Source of the DNA: Lunularia cruciata | Lineage: Eukaryota; Streptophyta; Marchantiopsida; Lunulariales; Lunulariaceae | Length of the DNA stretch: 64,000 nt | NCBI GenBank assembly: GCA_948567375.1 | Contig: OX419756.1 | Location: 70,632,333-70,696,332, forward strand | Direction: 5' to 3' | The notes under the pieces: model-generated | Told to the model about the DNA's origin: nothing | Database searches by the model: none | Seen by the model: the letters and a program-made list of their open reading frames with translations, nothing else | Made by a program: the position numbers and the translations under genes | Part shown: positions 19,280-31,155 of the stretch, one piece after another | How the letters are laid out: the number at the start of each line of letters is the position of its first letter | How positions within the stretch are numbered: the stretch's first letter is position 1

Positions 19280-19728
19280 TCCTAACAAAACTCTCCCACT
19301 TGAAGACTGATACTTCTTGCTTATACATCTTTAAAAGAAAAGATAGTAAACTACCAATGCTTGATCTTCATACTCGATGCAACCTTATTATCTAATTATC
19401 ATTGGAGGCCAATTGATGCTATACATAGCCTTAACTTCTTAGAAGTGACAATTTTTGTCAACATATTAGTAGAGTCTTTGGCACCTTGAATCTTTTCAAG
19501 TGATAAACTACTATCTTCAAGTAACTCCCGAATGAAATGATATCTCAACTGTATGTGTTTTGTTCTAGTATGGAACCTTGGATTCTTTGCTAAGTGAATA
19601 GCACTTTGATTGTCTAAGAATAAACACTAAAATTTTGCTCTTTGCCTAGCTCCTTTAGAAGGTTCTATAACCAAATCGTCTCCTTACTAGCTTTTGTAAT
19701 TGCAACATATTCTGCCTCAATTGTGGAC
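19280..19728 (-). pseudogene. Copia D RNase H, C-terminal part
   Basis: Encodes on the minus strand the end of RNase H, from the second half of the STIEAEYVAI motif at the C junction through a KLLKELG-like segment and an LRYHFIREL segment (about 19560-19525). Stops are present. It belongs with the segment starting at 27530; both were one frame before element C inserted. Confidence 0.75.
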
Positions 19729-20417
19729 TGTAATACCCATTTGTGCATGTGTGTGGTATTGTGATATTTAGCTTAGTATTACAAGTACTTAAGAGATATT
19801 ATTTATATAGAGATAAAGGATGGTTCTATATTAGTCATGGTTAGCTAAAGTTAGTCATAACTAAGATAGAGGGGACCTTACATTAGAGGAAGTAGAAAAG
19901 ATGAGCACCACTATTTTGGATTTTAGTGTGTTGACTTGGTATTATTCCTAGGTGTTTGGCTTTGAGGAAAGAGTTGAGAACTCTTGGGTCCGCAAGCCTT
20001 TTTGGTTTGGATTCTTCTTTAGTCCAAGGATAGCCCATGTGGAGGAATCCTTGACTTAGTGGGGTCAAGATAAGACCACATGCTTAGGGGAATATGCCCA
20101 TGTGAATGGATATTCTTTTCTACTTTTTGACTTTACTTGACTTTTTGTTTAATAACTTGAGTTACTATGGTAATTAGTAACTTTGGTACATAACTATTTC
20201 ACAAGTATATAAACAAGGGGTGAGGAGGTACTCATCATCCTTTCATTTGCATCTATCTCTCTCTCATCGAGTTCTCTAGTGAGCAATGTCTTGAGTCTTG
20301 GAGTGTTAGCCTTGGAGGAGTATGATGGAGTTGGGGTTCCTTTCCTTCTTAGTCCATGGTGCGCTACCATAATAGCCATCAGAGGTTCATCTTGAGTGAG
20401 AGACAAGCCGGCTCACA
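19729..20417 (+). repeat. 5' LTR of element C
   Basis: 689 bp, TGTAATAC...GGCTCACA. It contains a TATA box (GTATATAAACAAGGGG, about 20205-20220), followed by a CT-rich stretch typical of a transcription start. It matches the 3' LTR and the solo LTR at 15866 closely. Confidence 0.92.
20203..20220 (+). promoter_or_regulatory. TATA box of the C LTR promoter
   Basis: TATATAAA, conserved in all three C LTRs (also near 16346 and 27318), about 30 bp upstream of TACTCATCATCC, where transcription probably starts. Confidence 0.65.
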
Positions 20418-20418
20418 T

Positions 20419-20440
20419 TTTTGGTTTTGTTGCCGGGATC
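20419..20440 (+). other. Primer binding site of C (tRNA-Asp type)
   Basis: TTTGGTTTTGTTGCCGGGAT directly follows the LTR end. Tat/Athila elements use TGGCGCCGTTGCCGGGGA, complementary to tRNA-Asp; here several C are T. Confidence 0.7.
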
Positions 20441-21249
20441 TCTTTAGAAGGCAAGATAATGTTCCGTGTTCAATTCTACATTAGGCAGAAGGAGGCTATG
20501 AGAGCTCACTTGGAGAGAACATTAGGAGAGGAGAGGGCTGACCTTATGTTAGAGAACCAAGATCCATTTGTATAACCTGTAGTTCATTATGATGTCTTTG
20601 AGGTGATTTTGTACATCTTGTACACATGAGAGGAATTGGAGAGATTGTGTGAGGTGGATTGCAGATTTTGGGGATTAAGGTGATTTTGGGCAAAATCTCA
20701 AGTTTGAGATCTGGACTTGAAATTTTTACACATGATAGCTTGGGTTATCTTTCAGTTAGCACACTTAAAATTATTGTGAGAACTACTATGCGCACTAGGC
20801 TAGAATTTTTGAAAGTTGATAGGGTAAAGTGCTCCCGCAACTACATGCTCAAGAAAATTCAAGAAAATTAAGTGCATTGTATCCTACCTTCTACCACAAA
20901 AATTAGAGAGAGATCGTTCTTGCACAGGGAGTTATGAGTTTTTGAAGTGAAGGGGGTGGTTTTCACATATTTTCACAGCACACATATTTCAGACCAAATC
21001 TGAAATATGTGTGCTGAATAGAAAGGTGTCTAGGCCAAATGGTTCAATGAAACGATCTGAAATTTTGTAGGGAGGGACACCCTAGAGTTTTGATTAAGTG
21101 TGAAAAATTTCAGAGGACCATGATATAGTGGTTGGGAGATTTGAGTGACATTATGAGGAAGGGTCAATTCTACAGAGTGGAGATCTCATGCATGAGGAGT
21201 TTGAGATCAACAAAAAGCATGTTTGAGTGTTTGGATTCATCTTGGGAAC

Positions 21250-21726
21250 ATGGAGTGTCATCAAGAGTGGAAATTGAGATTATACAAGGTTCCCCAAGGG
21301 TTTGAGATGATTTTAGGGGTGAATTTGAGAAAAAAAAAAGAGTTTACAATAGAATTTGAAGAGAGTGTTGAGAGGATCCAAAAACCTACACCACTTGGAG
21401 GAAAGAGTGAGTCTAAGTGCTTTCTGTGTGGAGAGAAGGGATATAAGGCAAGTTCATGTCCATTGACGTTTGAGAGCAAGAGATTGAGGGAAAGGAGAGG
21501 CTTACTTGACTTGGGTTTGCATGTTGGACGTTCTTCACGAAGATTGGGAGGGAGAAGATCTAAGACCAAGGAGTTGTGTGAGGTTTGTGGAGTTGAAGGA
21601 CTTCCAAAAGGACATGAGTGTAGTGGAGTAAAATCACTTTTGGAGACTTTGGTGAAGGATCTTGCAGAGAGTCTTAGTATAGCTACAAAAATACTACTAC
21701 CTTCATCAACTAGTTCTCAAGATTAG
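21250..21726 (+). CDS. Leader ORF of element C with two Cys clusters, function unknown
   Basis: A 158-codon frame from ATG 21250 between the primer site and Gag, in a different frame from Gag. It has two zinc-binding-like clusters: CFLCGEKGYKASSC (a CCHC knuckle with Tyr for His) and CEVCGVEGLPKGHEC, separated by a very basic segment (LRERRG, RSSRRLGGRRSK). The C-terminal part is a possible amphipathic helix (LLETLVKDLAESLS). I know no standard name for it. It could be a nucleic-acid-binding accessory protein of the element or a displaced nucleocapsid relic. It has no internal stop, unlike the neighbouring gag and pol. Confidence 0.5.
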   Translation: MECHQEWKLRLYKVPQGFEMILGVNLRKKKEFTIEFEESVERIQKPTPLGGKSESKCFLCGEKGYKASSCPLTFESKRLRERRGLLDLGLHVGRSSRRLGGRRSKTKELCEVCGVEGLPKGHECSGVKSLLETLVKDLAESLSIATKILLPSSTSSQD

Positions 21727-21964
21727 TGATGGAAATAATCTTTCAACTTATGGATAAACTATCCATGAGGGTTCGATTAATATGCACTCTAGGATTTGAT
21801 GTTGCTATAGAAATCTTGGAGTAACCTAAACCTTTTGTGTTCCCTAGGGTGAATTACTCTCAAATGGTGTTAGTCATGTATACACTCTATTATTTATAGA
21901 GTGAGAGAAAAGAAAAGAGAAAAAAAGAAAAATTAAGAGAAGAGAAAGATAGTGAGAGGTTAAG

Positions 21965-22930
21965 ATGGGGAAACTTCCAGTTTTCTTTGGCAAGGATGGA
22001 GAAGATGTGGAGGCCTTTGTGAGAGACTTCAAGAGAGCTTTCATAGGAAACAATGAGAGGAGGAAGAATGAGTGGGTCTCATTATTACCAGATTTCTTTG
22101 AGGATGCAACACTTACATGGTATGAGTCAGAATAACAAAAGAGAGAGAGGAGAGATGGGGAAGAGGAGTCTTGGGAGACTTTGACTTCAACACTCATTGA
22201 GAACTTTCTTCCTGATGAGAATTATGAGAGATTGATGAGTGTGGTTACATTTCTCAAGCAAGGAGATGGAGAGAAAGTGAGAGTCTATGTGGAAAGAGTG
22301 GAAAAGTTAGAGTCCAGATTTCGCATAGTGTTGAGGAAGGGTGGGGATGATGTGGAGACTACAATGATTGGCATAGGGGCCATGCTCACCAAGAATTTTG
22401 TGGGAGGGTTGAGACCACAAATTAGAAGCAAGGTGAGATATGAGAAACCTTCTTCCAAGGTTGAAGCTATCAAGATCGCAATTCGTATGGAGGAGAGTTT
22501 GGAAGAGGATGAGAGTGATTTGGTGGTGAAGGAGGTTGTGCATCCTCCTCAAGGCTACAAGTATGGTGGAACTTCTGATACTTTGGTGACAAGGGTTGCA
22601 CCACAAGTAGTAGTTGCTCCAATTCTTGCACCTCCACCAAAGGATCCACTTCAAACCACCACAGAACAACTTGCGGATCTCAAGATCAATGTGGTGCAAC
22701 TATGGGAGAAGAGAGAGGTGGATTAGAATGTAGGGAGAGGGCCTAGGAGTTATGGAAACTATCCATATAGAGGAGGCCAACCAGCCAACAATTTCAATGA
22801 TAGAAATTGTTTTGGTTGTGGAGGAAGAGGCCATATCCAAAGGAAATACCCAAATTCCACTTACCATGGAGGAAGGGGTTATGAGGGAGCCAATAGAGAG
22901 AAAGAGTGTGGTAGTGAAACCCAAGTGGCT
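21965..22930 (+). pseudogene. Gag of element C
   Basis: Starts at ATG 21965 (MGKLPVFFGKDGEDVEAFVRDF), typical of plant Ty3 Gag, continuing with LPDFFEDATLTWYESE, then a TAA (about 22133). The same frame goes on with WETLTSTLIENFLPDENYERL and VRVYVERVEKLESRFR. A TAG at 22724 is followed, in frame, by a zinc knuckle CFGCGGRGHIQRKY (near 22810) whose last Cys has become Tyr. Two nonsense codons and the damaged knuckle make it non-functional. Confidence 0.85.
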
Positions 22931-24541
22931 CCTAATCCAAACAAAGGTAAGGGGATAGCATCCATAAATGTGGTGGAGAGCAAGTATGAGAAGGGAGAGT
23001 ACTCAAACTCCAAGAGTCTTAATTTGGAGCTTTTGGCACAAGAGAAGAAGAGAGCTCGTTTTGCAGAGGATGTTCACTCTTCTCAAGGATTTACTCCAAG
23101 CAAGGATACTCCTATGTCTACTAGGAGCACTCGCACCTCAACACCATCAATAACAAAGACTCCAAGGAAGAAGTTGAGGATGGAGGATTTCTTGATTTCA
23201 AAGCAACAATAGAACTACAATGTGTTGGAGGATGTTGGTAATCACAAGGTTAACATCACAATGGGCCAATTGATTGCTTTGAACCCTACCTTGAGAAAGG
23301 AGCTTAGAGGTGGTTTGAGTTCTACAAGGAGCAAGAGGAAGAAGAAGGCAAAAGTTCCAATATCAATGGGAGTGGTGGATGCCAAGCCAGCACCATGGGA
23401 GGCTTGTGAATATGCCTCCAAGATTGATGTGAGAGTGAATGGTCACAACATCAAGGATGCATTGGTTGATGGAGGATTAGCAATAAATGCCATGTCAAAA
23501 AGGTTGATGAAGAAGTTGGGTATGATACCCTCAAGACCTTCAACATTTGTGGTGAGCATGGCAAACAAGCAACAAGTTCAACCAGTAGGGGTGATGGATA
23601 AAGTGGTAGTTTCAGTTATGGGAGTTCAAAATCTCATGACTTTCCAAGTCTTGAAGGATTCAAGCTATGACTTACTTCTTGGGAGGCCATGGTTGAGAGC
23701 AGCACGCACAACTGATCGATGGCACAAGGGGTATTTGAGGATTGGGCCATCAAACCATAGAGTCACAATTCTTGTGACTAACACCACCAACACTTCACAT
23801 TCAGATACACCATCTTCTGATTATTGGGAATCAGATTTTGAAGAAGGAGCTTCAGGTGTGGACACAAGCATGGAAGAGGAGACTTCCACGGAGGAGGATG
23901 AATCTGAATCTGATTTAGATGTGTATCCTTTGTGTGCTATGGATTTTGCACCTAAGCCAGAGGTTTTGAAGGACCCAGCTAAATCACCATTGACACTTGA
24001 GGAGGTAGAGAGAGGGTTATCTACCCTCAAGTATGGTCCAAATGTTACCAAGGAGGAGAAGGTGAGATTTGAGGAGATTTTCTACAAGTTCATCCATGTG
24101 TTTGCTTTTAGTTACAAGGATTTGAAGGAAGTCACCTTGGAGGAGCACAAGATAGAGGTGGAGTCACATGCAAGACCAATCCGCCAAAAGCAACATCGCA
24201 TTAGCCCACCAATATCTTTGGTTTTGAAGGAGGAGATTGATAAGCTCAAGGAGGCTAGATTTATCTTTGAGGTAGAGAATTCAGAATGGGTATCTCCAAT
24301 TGTCATTGTGAAGAAAAAGAATGGCAAGCTTCGGGTATGTGTGGATTACAAGAAGCTCAATGCTCTTACCAAGAAGGACTACTACCCATTGCCATTCATT
24401 GATGAGATCTTGGAGGAGGTTGCAGGTCATGAGAGGTACAGTTTTGGAGATGGTTATAGTGGATATAACCAAATCAATATTGCACCAGAGCATCAACAAC
24501 TCACCACATTCACCACACCTTGGGGAACTTATGCTTTCTAG
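22925..24541 (+). pseudogene. Protease and N-terminal RT of element C
   Basis: The protease has ALVDGGLAINAMSKRLMKKLG (about 23460-23520) and DSSYDLLLGRPWLRAA (about 23660-23700). The DGG active site is normal in Tat/Athila proteases, though the following Ser is Leu. RT begins with HRISPPISLVLKEEIDKLKEA, VIVKKKNGKLRVCVDYKKLN (about 24300-24360) and YYPLPFIDEILEEVAGHERYS. An in-frame TAG at 24539 separates it from the MPFGLCNAPATFQRF motif. A further TAG at 23210 divides the protease region from the upstream charged linker. Confidence 0.86.
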
Positions 24542-25671
24542 GTCATGCCTTTTGGGCTTTGCAATGCTCCAGCCACATTCCAACGGTTCATGAACAAGAT
24601 ATTTGAACCTTTCATTGGGAAATTTATGAGAGACTTCATTGATGACTTTTGTGTCTATGGGAGCAAGGAGGAGCACTTTGAGCACCTAATCAAAGTCTTG
24701 CAATGCTTAGATGAGGCAAATGCATCACTCAACCCAAAGAAGTGCATTTTTGGATGTGAAGAAGGTCTACTTTTGGGGCACATCATCTCCAAGATGGAAT
24801 AGCAGTTGATCCTGAGAAGGTGAGGAAAATCTCAGACCTTCCATTCCCTTCAAGCTTGACAAAGTTACGCCAATTCTTGGGGATGGTTGGATACTATAGG
24901 AGGTTCATCTTCTCATATTCCAACAAGGCTTATGCATTGACCATCTACATGAAGAAGGATGTAGATTACATGGTGATTTTGGAAGACAAGGAGGCTCTCA
25001 AAGCTTTTGAGGAGCTCAAGCAATCCCTTGTTGTAGCTCCAATTCTTGCTAAACCTGATTGGAGTAAGCCTTTCATCCTCTACATTGATGCTTCTAATGT
25101 AGCTATAGGATGCACTCTTAGTCAATTAGACCAAGATGGGCATGATCATCCAATAGCTTATGCTAGTAGGCAGATGGTTTCAGTAGAGAAGAACTACTCT
25201 GTCACGGAGAGAGAAGGTTTGGCAGTGATCTTTGGTCTCAAGAAGTTTAGACACTACTTGATTGGAGAGAAAGCCACCATTGTCACGAATCACAAGGCTT
25301 TGAAGTACATCTTCAACAAGCCTAATGTTGAAGGGAGACTAGCAAGGTGGATGATACTCTTGTCTGAGTATGACTACACCATTGAGGATAGGCCAAGAAA
25401 GAAACATGCAAATGCTGATTTGTTATCTAGAGCTTATGATCATGATGGGGATGAGCTAGTGGATGATTCCTTCTCGGATGAGGAGCTCATGACAATCTCA
25501 ATCACTCAAGGGGTTCCAATGGAGTACAAGGAGATTGGGGATTTTGTGACAAGAGGTACATATCCAAAAGGGATGCATGCTAGGGAGAGGAAGGCCCTTG
25601 CAACAAGATCTAGACCTTACAAAATGGTAGAGGATATTCTTTTTCACCAAGGAGCAGATGGTCTACTTTGA
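24542..25671 (+). pseudogene. RT palm/thumb and RNase H of element C
   Basis: RT catalytic site RDFIDDFCVYGS (about 24630-24665) keeps both Asp. A one-base deletion near 24793 shifts the frame inside the HIISK-GIAVDPEKV connection; the sequence continues with LRQFLGMVGYYRRFI (24862). RNase H: LYIDASNVAIG, TEREGLAVIF, NADLLSRAY present; the usual TDHKAL reads TNHKAL (about 25288), so one catalytic Asp is lost, again a G-to-A change. Confidence 0.86.
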
Positions 25672-25677
25672 AGAGCA

Positions 25678-26789
25678 ATGGGTAAGGAAGAGTCTATCCT
25701 ACTCATAAAGGAGTTTCATGAAGGTTTAGTATGTGGAGGACACTTTGCAGGAAAGGTGATTGCTTTCAAGATTCTAGATGCAGGTTACCATTGGAGAGGG
25801 ATTTTCAAGGATTGTCTTGATTATTGCAAAACTTATCATGTTTGTCAAGCTTTTGCTAGAAAGTCTACATCCACTCCACCACTTAGATCAATTCCATTGC
25901 TAGGACCTTTTGAGAAGTGGGGAATTGATTTTGTAGGTCCTCTCAATAAAACCCCAAGGAACAATTGGTACATTGTGGTAGTTACTGATTACCTTACCAA
26001 GTGGGTTGAGGCTAGACCATTGAGGGATAAGAATGAAGATGAAGTGGGTAGATTTCTTTATGAACGCATTATCACTAGGTTTGGATCCCCTTTGGAGTTG
26101 GTTTTTGATTGAGGAGAGAGTTTACAAGAAGCATTACTACAGCCATGCTATGACATTTCTCTATCACACATAGAGTAACTACATCCTATAAGACAAATTC
26201 TAATGGCTTGGCAGAGAGAACCAATCAGACCTTGTGCATGATTTTGGCCAAAGATGCAGAAATGGAGGGGGCTAAACATCATTGGGACAAGAAGATTCAT
26301 GCAGTTTTGTGGGAGTATAAGACAACCATGAAGACTTCCACCGGATATTCTCCATTTCAATTGGTGTATGGTATTGAGTCTACCTTACCTATTCACTTTG
26401 ATCTTCCTACCTTCCAAAGCATTCATAGGAGATTGAAGAAAGCACAAGGAGGTGATGCAGAGAAGTCAAGGAAGGATCAACTCATGGAGTTGGAAGAGGC
26501 AAGAGCAGTTGTTATGGTTTGAGTGGAGCAAGCCCAAAGGAAACAAAAGGAGAGCTATGACAAGAGGCAAGGCAAGAAGAAGGTGGAGACTTTCAAAGAA
26601 GGTGATTGGGTAATGTTGTTTGATTCCATTCAATTCAAGAGAGTGCAAAAGAAGTTTTTGCCTAAGTACTTTGGACCTTTCATAGTGGAGAAGGTGTGGG
26701 GCAATTACACCTATGATCTCAAGGAGTTGGGAGGAAGACACTTTGATAGGATTAACCATGATAAGTTGAAGATGTACCATAGAAGGTAG
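25678..26789 (+). pseudogene. Integrase of element C
   Basis: Zinc-binding part HEGLVCGGHF...CKTYHVC (25718-25855), catalytic core WGIDFVGP (25918) and YLTKWVEARPL. The second Asp (LVFD, 26107) is followed at once by TGA where related integrases have Arg or Gln, and the next 80 bases are frameshifted. The third acid is in NGLAERTNQTL (26195-26230). A TGA at 26519 precedes the C-terminal part, FKEGDWVMLFDSIQFKRVQKKFLPKYFGPFIVEKV, which ends without a chromodomain at 26789. Confidence 0.86.
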
Positions 26790-26837
26790 AGAGACCTTCA
26801 CTTTGAGGACAAAGTGAAAACTTAGTCCAGGGGTAAA

Positions 26838-27529
26838 TGTAACACCCATTTGTGCATGTGTGTGGTATTGTGATATTTAGCTTAATATTACAAGTACTTA
26901 AGAGATATTATTTATATAGAGATAAAGGATGGTTCTATATTAGTCATGGTTAGCTAAAGTTAGTCATAACTAAGATAGAGGGGACCTTACTTTAGAGGAA
27001 GTAGAAAAGATGAGCACCATTATTTTAGATTTTAGTGTGTTGACTTGGTATTATTCCTAGGTGTTTGGCTTTGAGGAAAAAGTTGAGGACTCTTGAGTCC
27101 ACAAGCCTTTTTGTTTTGGATTCTTCTTTAGTCCAAGGATAGCCCATGTGAAGAAATCCCTGACTTAGTGGTTGGGTCAAGATAAGACCACATGCTTAGG
27201 GGAATATGCCCATGTGAATGGATATTCCTTTCTACTTTTTGACTTTACTTGACTTTTTGTCTAGTAACTTGAGTTACTACGGTAATTAGTAACTTTGGTA
27301 CGTAACTATTTCACAAGTATATAAACAAGGGGTGAGGAGGTACTCATCATCCTTTCATTTGCAACTATCTCTCTCTCATTGAGTTCTCTAGTGAGCAATG
27401 TCTTGAGTCTTAGAGTGTTAGCCTTGGAGGAGTATGATGGAGTTCGGGTTCCTTGCCTTCTTAGTCCATGGTGCGTTACCATAATAGCCATCAGAGGTTC
27501 ATCCTAAGTGAGAGACAGGCCGGCTCACA
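26838..27529 (+). repeat. 3' LTR of element C
   Basis: 692 bp, starting TGTAACACCC after the polypurine-like CCAGGGGTAAA and ending GGCTCACA. Nearly the same as 19729-20417. Confidence 0.92.
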
Positions 27530-30500
27530 TGACAAAGTAACAACCTTTTGCATTTGTGAGAACCAACTCACTACTGTCTCACCTATGGTATAAACATACC
27601 ATGTGGTGCTTTCTTTTGGTATCTATATCACCTCCCAGGTCTGCATCCACAAAACCTTGTAGAGTATGGTTGCTTCTTTTGTAACACAAACCTATATCTT
27701 TGGTACCTTTCAGATATCTCAAAATCCATTTGACAACCTCCCAATGTTGTCTTCTTGGATTGGCCATGTACTTGCTTACAACTCACATTGCATGTGCAAT
27801 ATCATAGTCTAGTACATGTCATTGCATACATTAGGCTACCTACAGCTGAAGCATACGGTACCTTTGACATATCCTTCAGCTCTTCATCATCCTTGGGTGA
27901 TTGTTCCTTTGATAGCTAGTGACTTGCCAAAAGTATCTTCATAGGACTTGCATCTATCATGTTGAACCTTTCTAGCACTTTTCCAATGTAGCTACCTTGA
28001 GTGAGCCTCAACATTCCAGCCACCCTGTGCCTTTCAAACTTCAACCCAAGTATATGCTTTGCTGCACCCATGTCCTTTGTTGCAAACTCTCTTGATAATT
28101 CTTTCTTCCATCTCTCAACCTAGTATGTTAGGTCCAACTATCAACATGTCATCAACATACAGAAGTAAGATGATAAAAATATTATCAAGAGACTTGATAT
28201 AATAGCAATGATCCTCTTGACATCTTGTGAATCTATTACTGATCATGAACTTGTCAAATTTCTTGTACCTTAATCTTGGTACATGTTTTAGACTATAGAG
28301 GCTTTTCTGCAACTTGCATACCAAGCTCTCTTTGGCGGGGATTGCAAAGCCAACATGTTGTTATATATAGATATCTTCATCAATCTCACCATGTAGAAAA
28401 GCAATAATGACATCCATCTGCTCCAAATATAGGGTTTTTGCTGCCAATATATTGAGAACCCCTCTAATTGTTGAGTGCTTGACTATTGGTGAAAAAATCT
28501 CAATGTAATCAATCCTCTCCTTCTACAAGAATCTTTCACAACTAACATTTCCTTGTACCATTTGATACCATTATGTTCCTCTTTTACCTTGTAGACCCAC
28601 TTGTTATGTAATGCCTTCTTGCCTTTTGGTAGTAAGCTAAGCTCCCAAGTTTGATTCTTATCCAAGGACCTCATCTCATCCTTCATGGCAAGCTCCCACT
28701 TCATCAAGTCTTCACTTTGCATGGCTTGTTCATAACATTCACATTCATATCCATTTGTCAACAACAAGCATTCATATCCATTTGTCAACAACAAGCAATG
28801 TAGAGAGAAGGAATACCTTGCTAGTGGTATTGTGATTCTTGTAGATCTCCTCAAGTGTAGTGCACATGGTTAAGATTGTGGTATTTTTTTTAGTAGTTTT
28901 TGAACTTTCAGGACCCTAAACCCATATGATAACATCTTTTGTTATCTCTTGTAGCTCAACCTGATTTTTTTCTTTGCTTTGATCATCTACAGAGTGTTTA
29001 TATCCTTGTAAAGAAGATACTCATTGAATATCACATCTTTGCTTCTGATGATTTTCTTGCTCTCTACATCCCAAAACTTGTACCCAAAGTCATTTGCACC
29101 ATATCCAATAAAGAAACACTTCTTGGACTTTACATCTAACGTGTTCCTTTTCTATGCATGAACATGCATGTAAGAGACACACCCAAAGATTCTCAAGTGT
29201 GACAAACTCACTGGTTTTCCTATCAACTCCTCTTCATGCAACTTATGGTCTAAGGGAACTAATGAACCTCTATTGATCAAGTATGCCATAGTGTTGATTG
29301 CTTCAGCCCAAAATACCTTGGGAAGACTAGCATGGATCCTCATGCTATTAGCTCTCTCATTCAGAGTTTGATTCATGTGCTTAGCCACTCCATTTTGCTA
29401 TCGTGTGCTCAGTAAGGTCTTCTTCATTCTAATTCCAAGTACTGCACAAAATTCCTTGAACTTAGTATTGTCATACTCACCACCATTGTTAGATCTTAGT
29501 CACTTTAGCTTTGTACCAAAATCATTTTTTACCAAGCTTTTCCACTTCTTGAAAGTGCCAAATACCTTTGATTTGTGCTTCAAGTAATATACCCAAACCT
29601 TTGCGGGTGAATCATCTATAAAGGTGACATAATATTGTGAACCCAAAAGATGAAACTGGAGAATGAACCCACACATCTATATGTACAAGCTCTAGCTTCC
29701 CTATCCTAGGTGCTCTTCCCCCTTCAATAAACTAACCTTTTTTTGTTTCCCAAATATGCAATCTTCACAAAAACCTACATTACCGGTTTTCAAATTTGGT
29801 AGCTTGTCCTTCTTCATCATCACCTTCATGCCTTTTTCACTCATATGTCCAAGCCTGCAATGCCATAGATTATTGTTTGATATAGTGTCTGCAAGTGCCA
29901 TCGTGTCCTTGGTGTTGTTGGTGATATAGAGAGTCCCCAACTTGTTCCCCCTTGCAACCACCATAATGCCTTTGGTGATTTTCCATGAACCACATACAAA
30001 GGTTGTGACATACCCTTCACTGTCAAGTTTTTGACAGTGAAGGGTATGTCACAACCTCAATTGAGATTGAGATTCCTATTCAAGCTTGGAACATGCCTAA
30101 CATTCTTCAATTTCCATATAGGCTGATCAGGCATTTCAATATCAACATCACCTCTCCCACAATATCCAATTGCTCATCATCTGCAAGATAAACTTTGCCA
30201 AAATCACCAACAATGTAGTTCAACATACACTCCTTTTGTGAGGTAGAGTGAAAAGAAGCTCCTGAATCAAGAATCCATGACTCCATAGGATTGTTTGCAC
30301 TAAGGATCAAAAATCATTGACTTCCTCTGCAGCTACATTCACTAAGTCTTCATTCTGCTCCTTGCTTGGATTCTTCTTTATGAGCCAATAGTTCTTTCAT
30401 GTGTGCTCTTTCTTACCACAATGCCAACATCTATCACCTTGGACTTGCTTCTCCTCTTGGACTTGGATCTACTTCAATTGTCACTACAAAACATAGTTCT

Positions 30501-31112
30501 TCCTCTATTTTCAAGAGTATTCACGGCCAATCCAGAGTTTGTGCTGAACTCTCTCCTTCTAATATCTTCATTGAGTCTCAAATTTTGAATCTCCTCAAAC
30601 CTCAATTTGTTTGACCCACAAGAACTGCTTATGGCTATCATAGTTGCACTCACTTTCAAGTAAAGAGGATAGGAGAATTACAGCATGCACTTCATCCTCA
30701 AAACTGATTTCCACTAAACTTAATTGGCTCACAATCAGGTTGAACTCATTAATATGATCTGTGACAGAGTGACCTTCATTCATCTTCAGGTTGAAAAGGT
30801 GATGCATCAAGTACATCTTGTTGGAAGCTAATGGTTTTTCATACATATTACAAAGCTTTCAGTAGACTTGTTGTGGTCTTCTCCTCTAGAACATTGAACA
30901 CCACATTCCTAGCTAGTGTTAGGCGGACAACTCCCAAAGCTTGTCTATCCATCAAATCCCAATCTTCTTTGCAACATGAGCTCTGGTTTCACACCTCCGA
31001 GAGATACATGAAGCTTTTTCTAATACAAGTAGTCCTCTATTTGCATTTTCTAGAAACCAAAGTCCTTACCATCAAATCTGTCAATCTTGACCCTTCCTTC
31101 CTCTCTTGCCAT
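27530..31112 (-). pseudogene. Copia D Gag-Pol (broken)
   Basis: Read on the minus strand from ATG 31112: a UBN2-type copia Gag (MAREEGRVKIDRFDGKDF; then NLKMNEGHSVTDHINEFN and ISFEDEVHAVILLSSL at 30790-30650); degenerate knuckle CWHCGKKEHT (about 30430); protease WILDSGASFHSTS (about 30280-30245); GAG-pre-integrase LWHCRLGHMSEKGM (about 29870) with CEDCIFGKQKK; integrase end VAKHMNQTLNERANS (29388-29350), where the catalytic Glu of the GVAE motif is Lys; RT ALHNKWVYKVKEE (28600) and LLLYVDDMLIVG (about 28150); and RNase H up to the C junction. Frameshifts and stops are frequent. Confidence 0.87.
30001..30056. repeat. Perfect 26-bp inverted repeat with 4-base loop
   Basis: Arms 30001-30026 and 30031-30056 are exact inverse complements around GTTT. 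The right arm is the normal copia D coding sequence (its reverse encodes VKGMSQP); the left arm is an inverted copy of it, which disrupts the reading frame. Confidence 0.92.
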
Positions 31113-31142
31113 TGCTCTCACTTTTTTTCCTTCAACCTATTG

Positions 31143-31155
31143 CTCTGATACAAGT
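31143..31155 (-). other. Primer binding site of copia D (tRNA-iMet type)
   Basis: Minus strand TTGTATCAGAGCA directly after the LTR end CCCCAACA. It differs from the initiator-Met complement TGGTATCAGAGC by one base. Confidence 0.8.

Larger units (their letters stand above)
19729..27529 (+). mobile_element. Ty3/gypsy element C, Tat/Athila-like
   Basis: Complete structure: 5' LTR 19729-20417, tRNA-Asp-type primer site, leader ORF, Gag, protease, RT, RNase H, integrase, 3' LTR 26838-27529. The primer site, the DGG protease motif and the absence of a chromodomain point to the non-chromovirus Tat/Athila group. Target duplication: TGGAC on the left; TGAC on the right, which fits the same 5-mer after loss of one G. 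The two LTRs differ at only a few percent of positions by eye, so C is younger than D. Several stops and frameshifts inactivate it. Confidence 0.93.
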
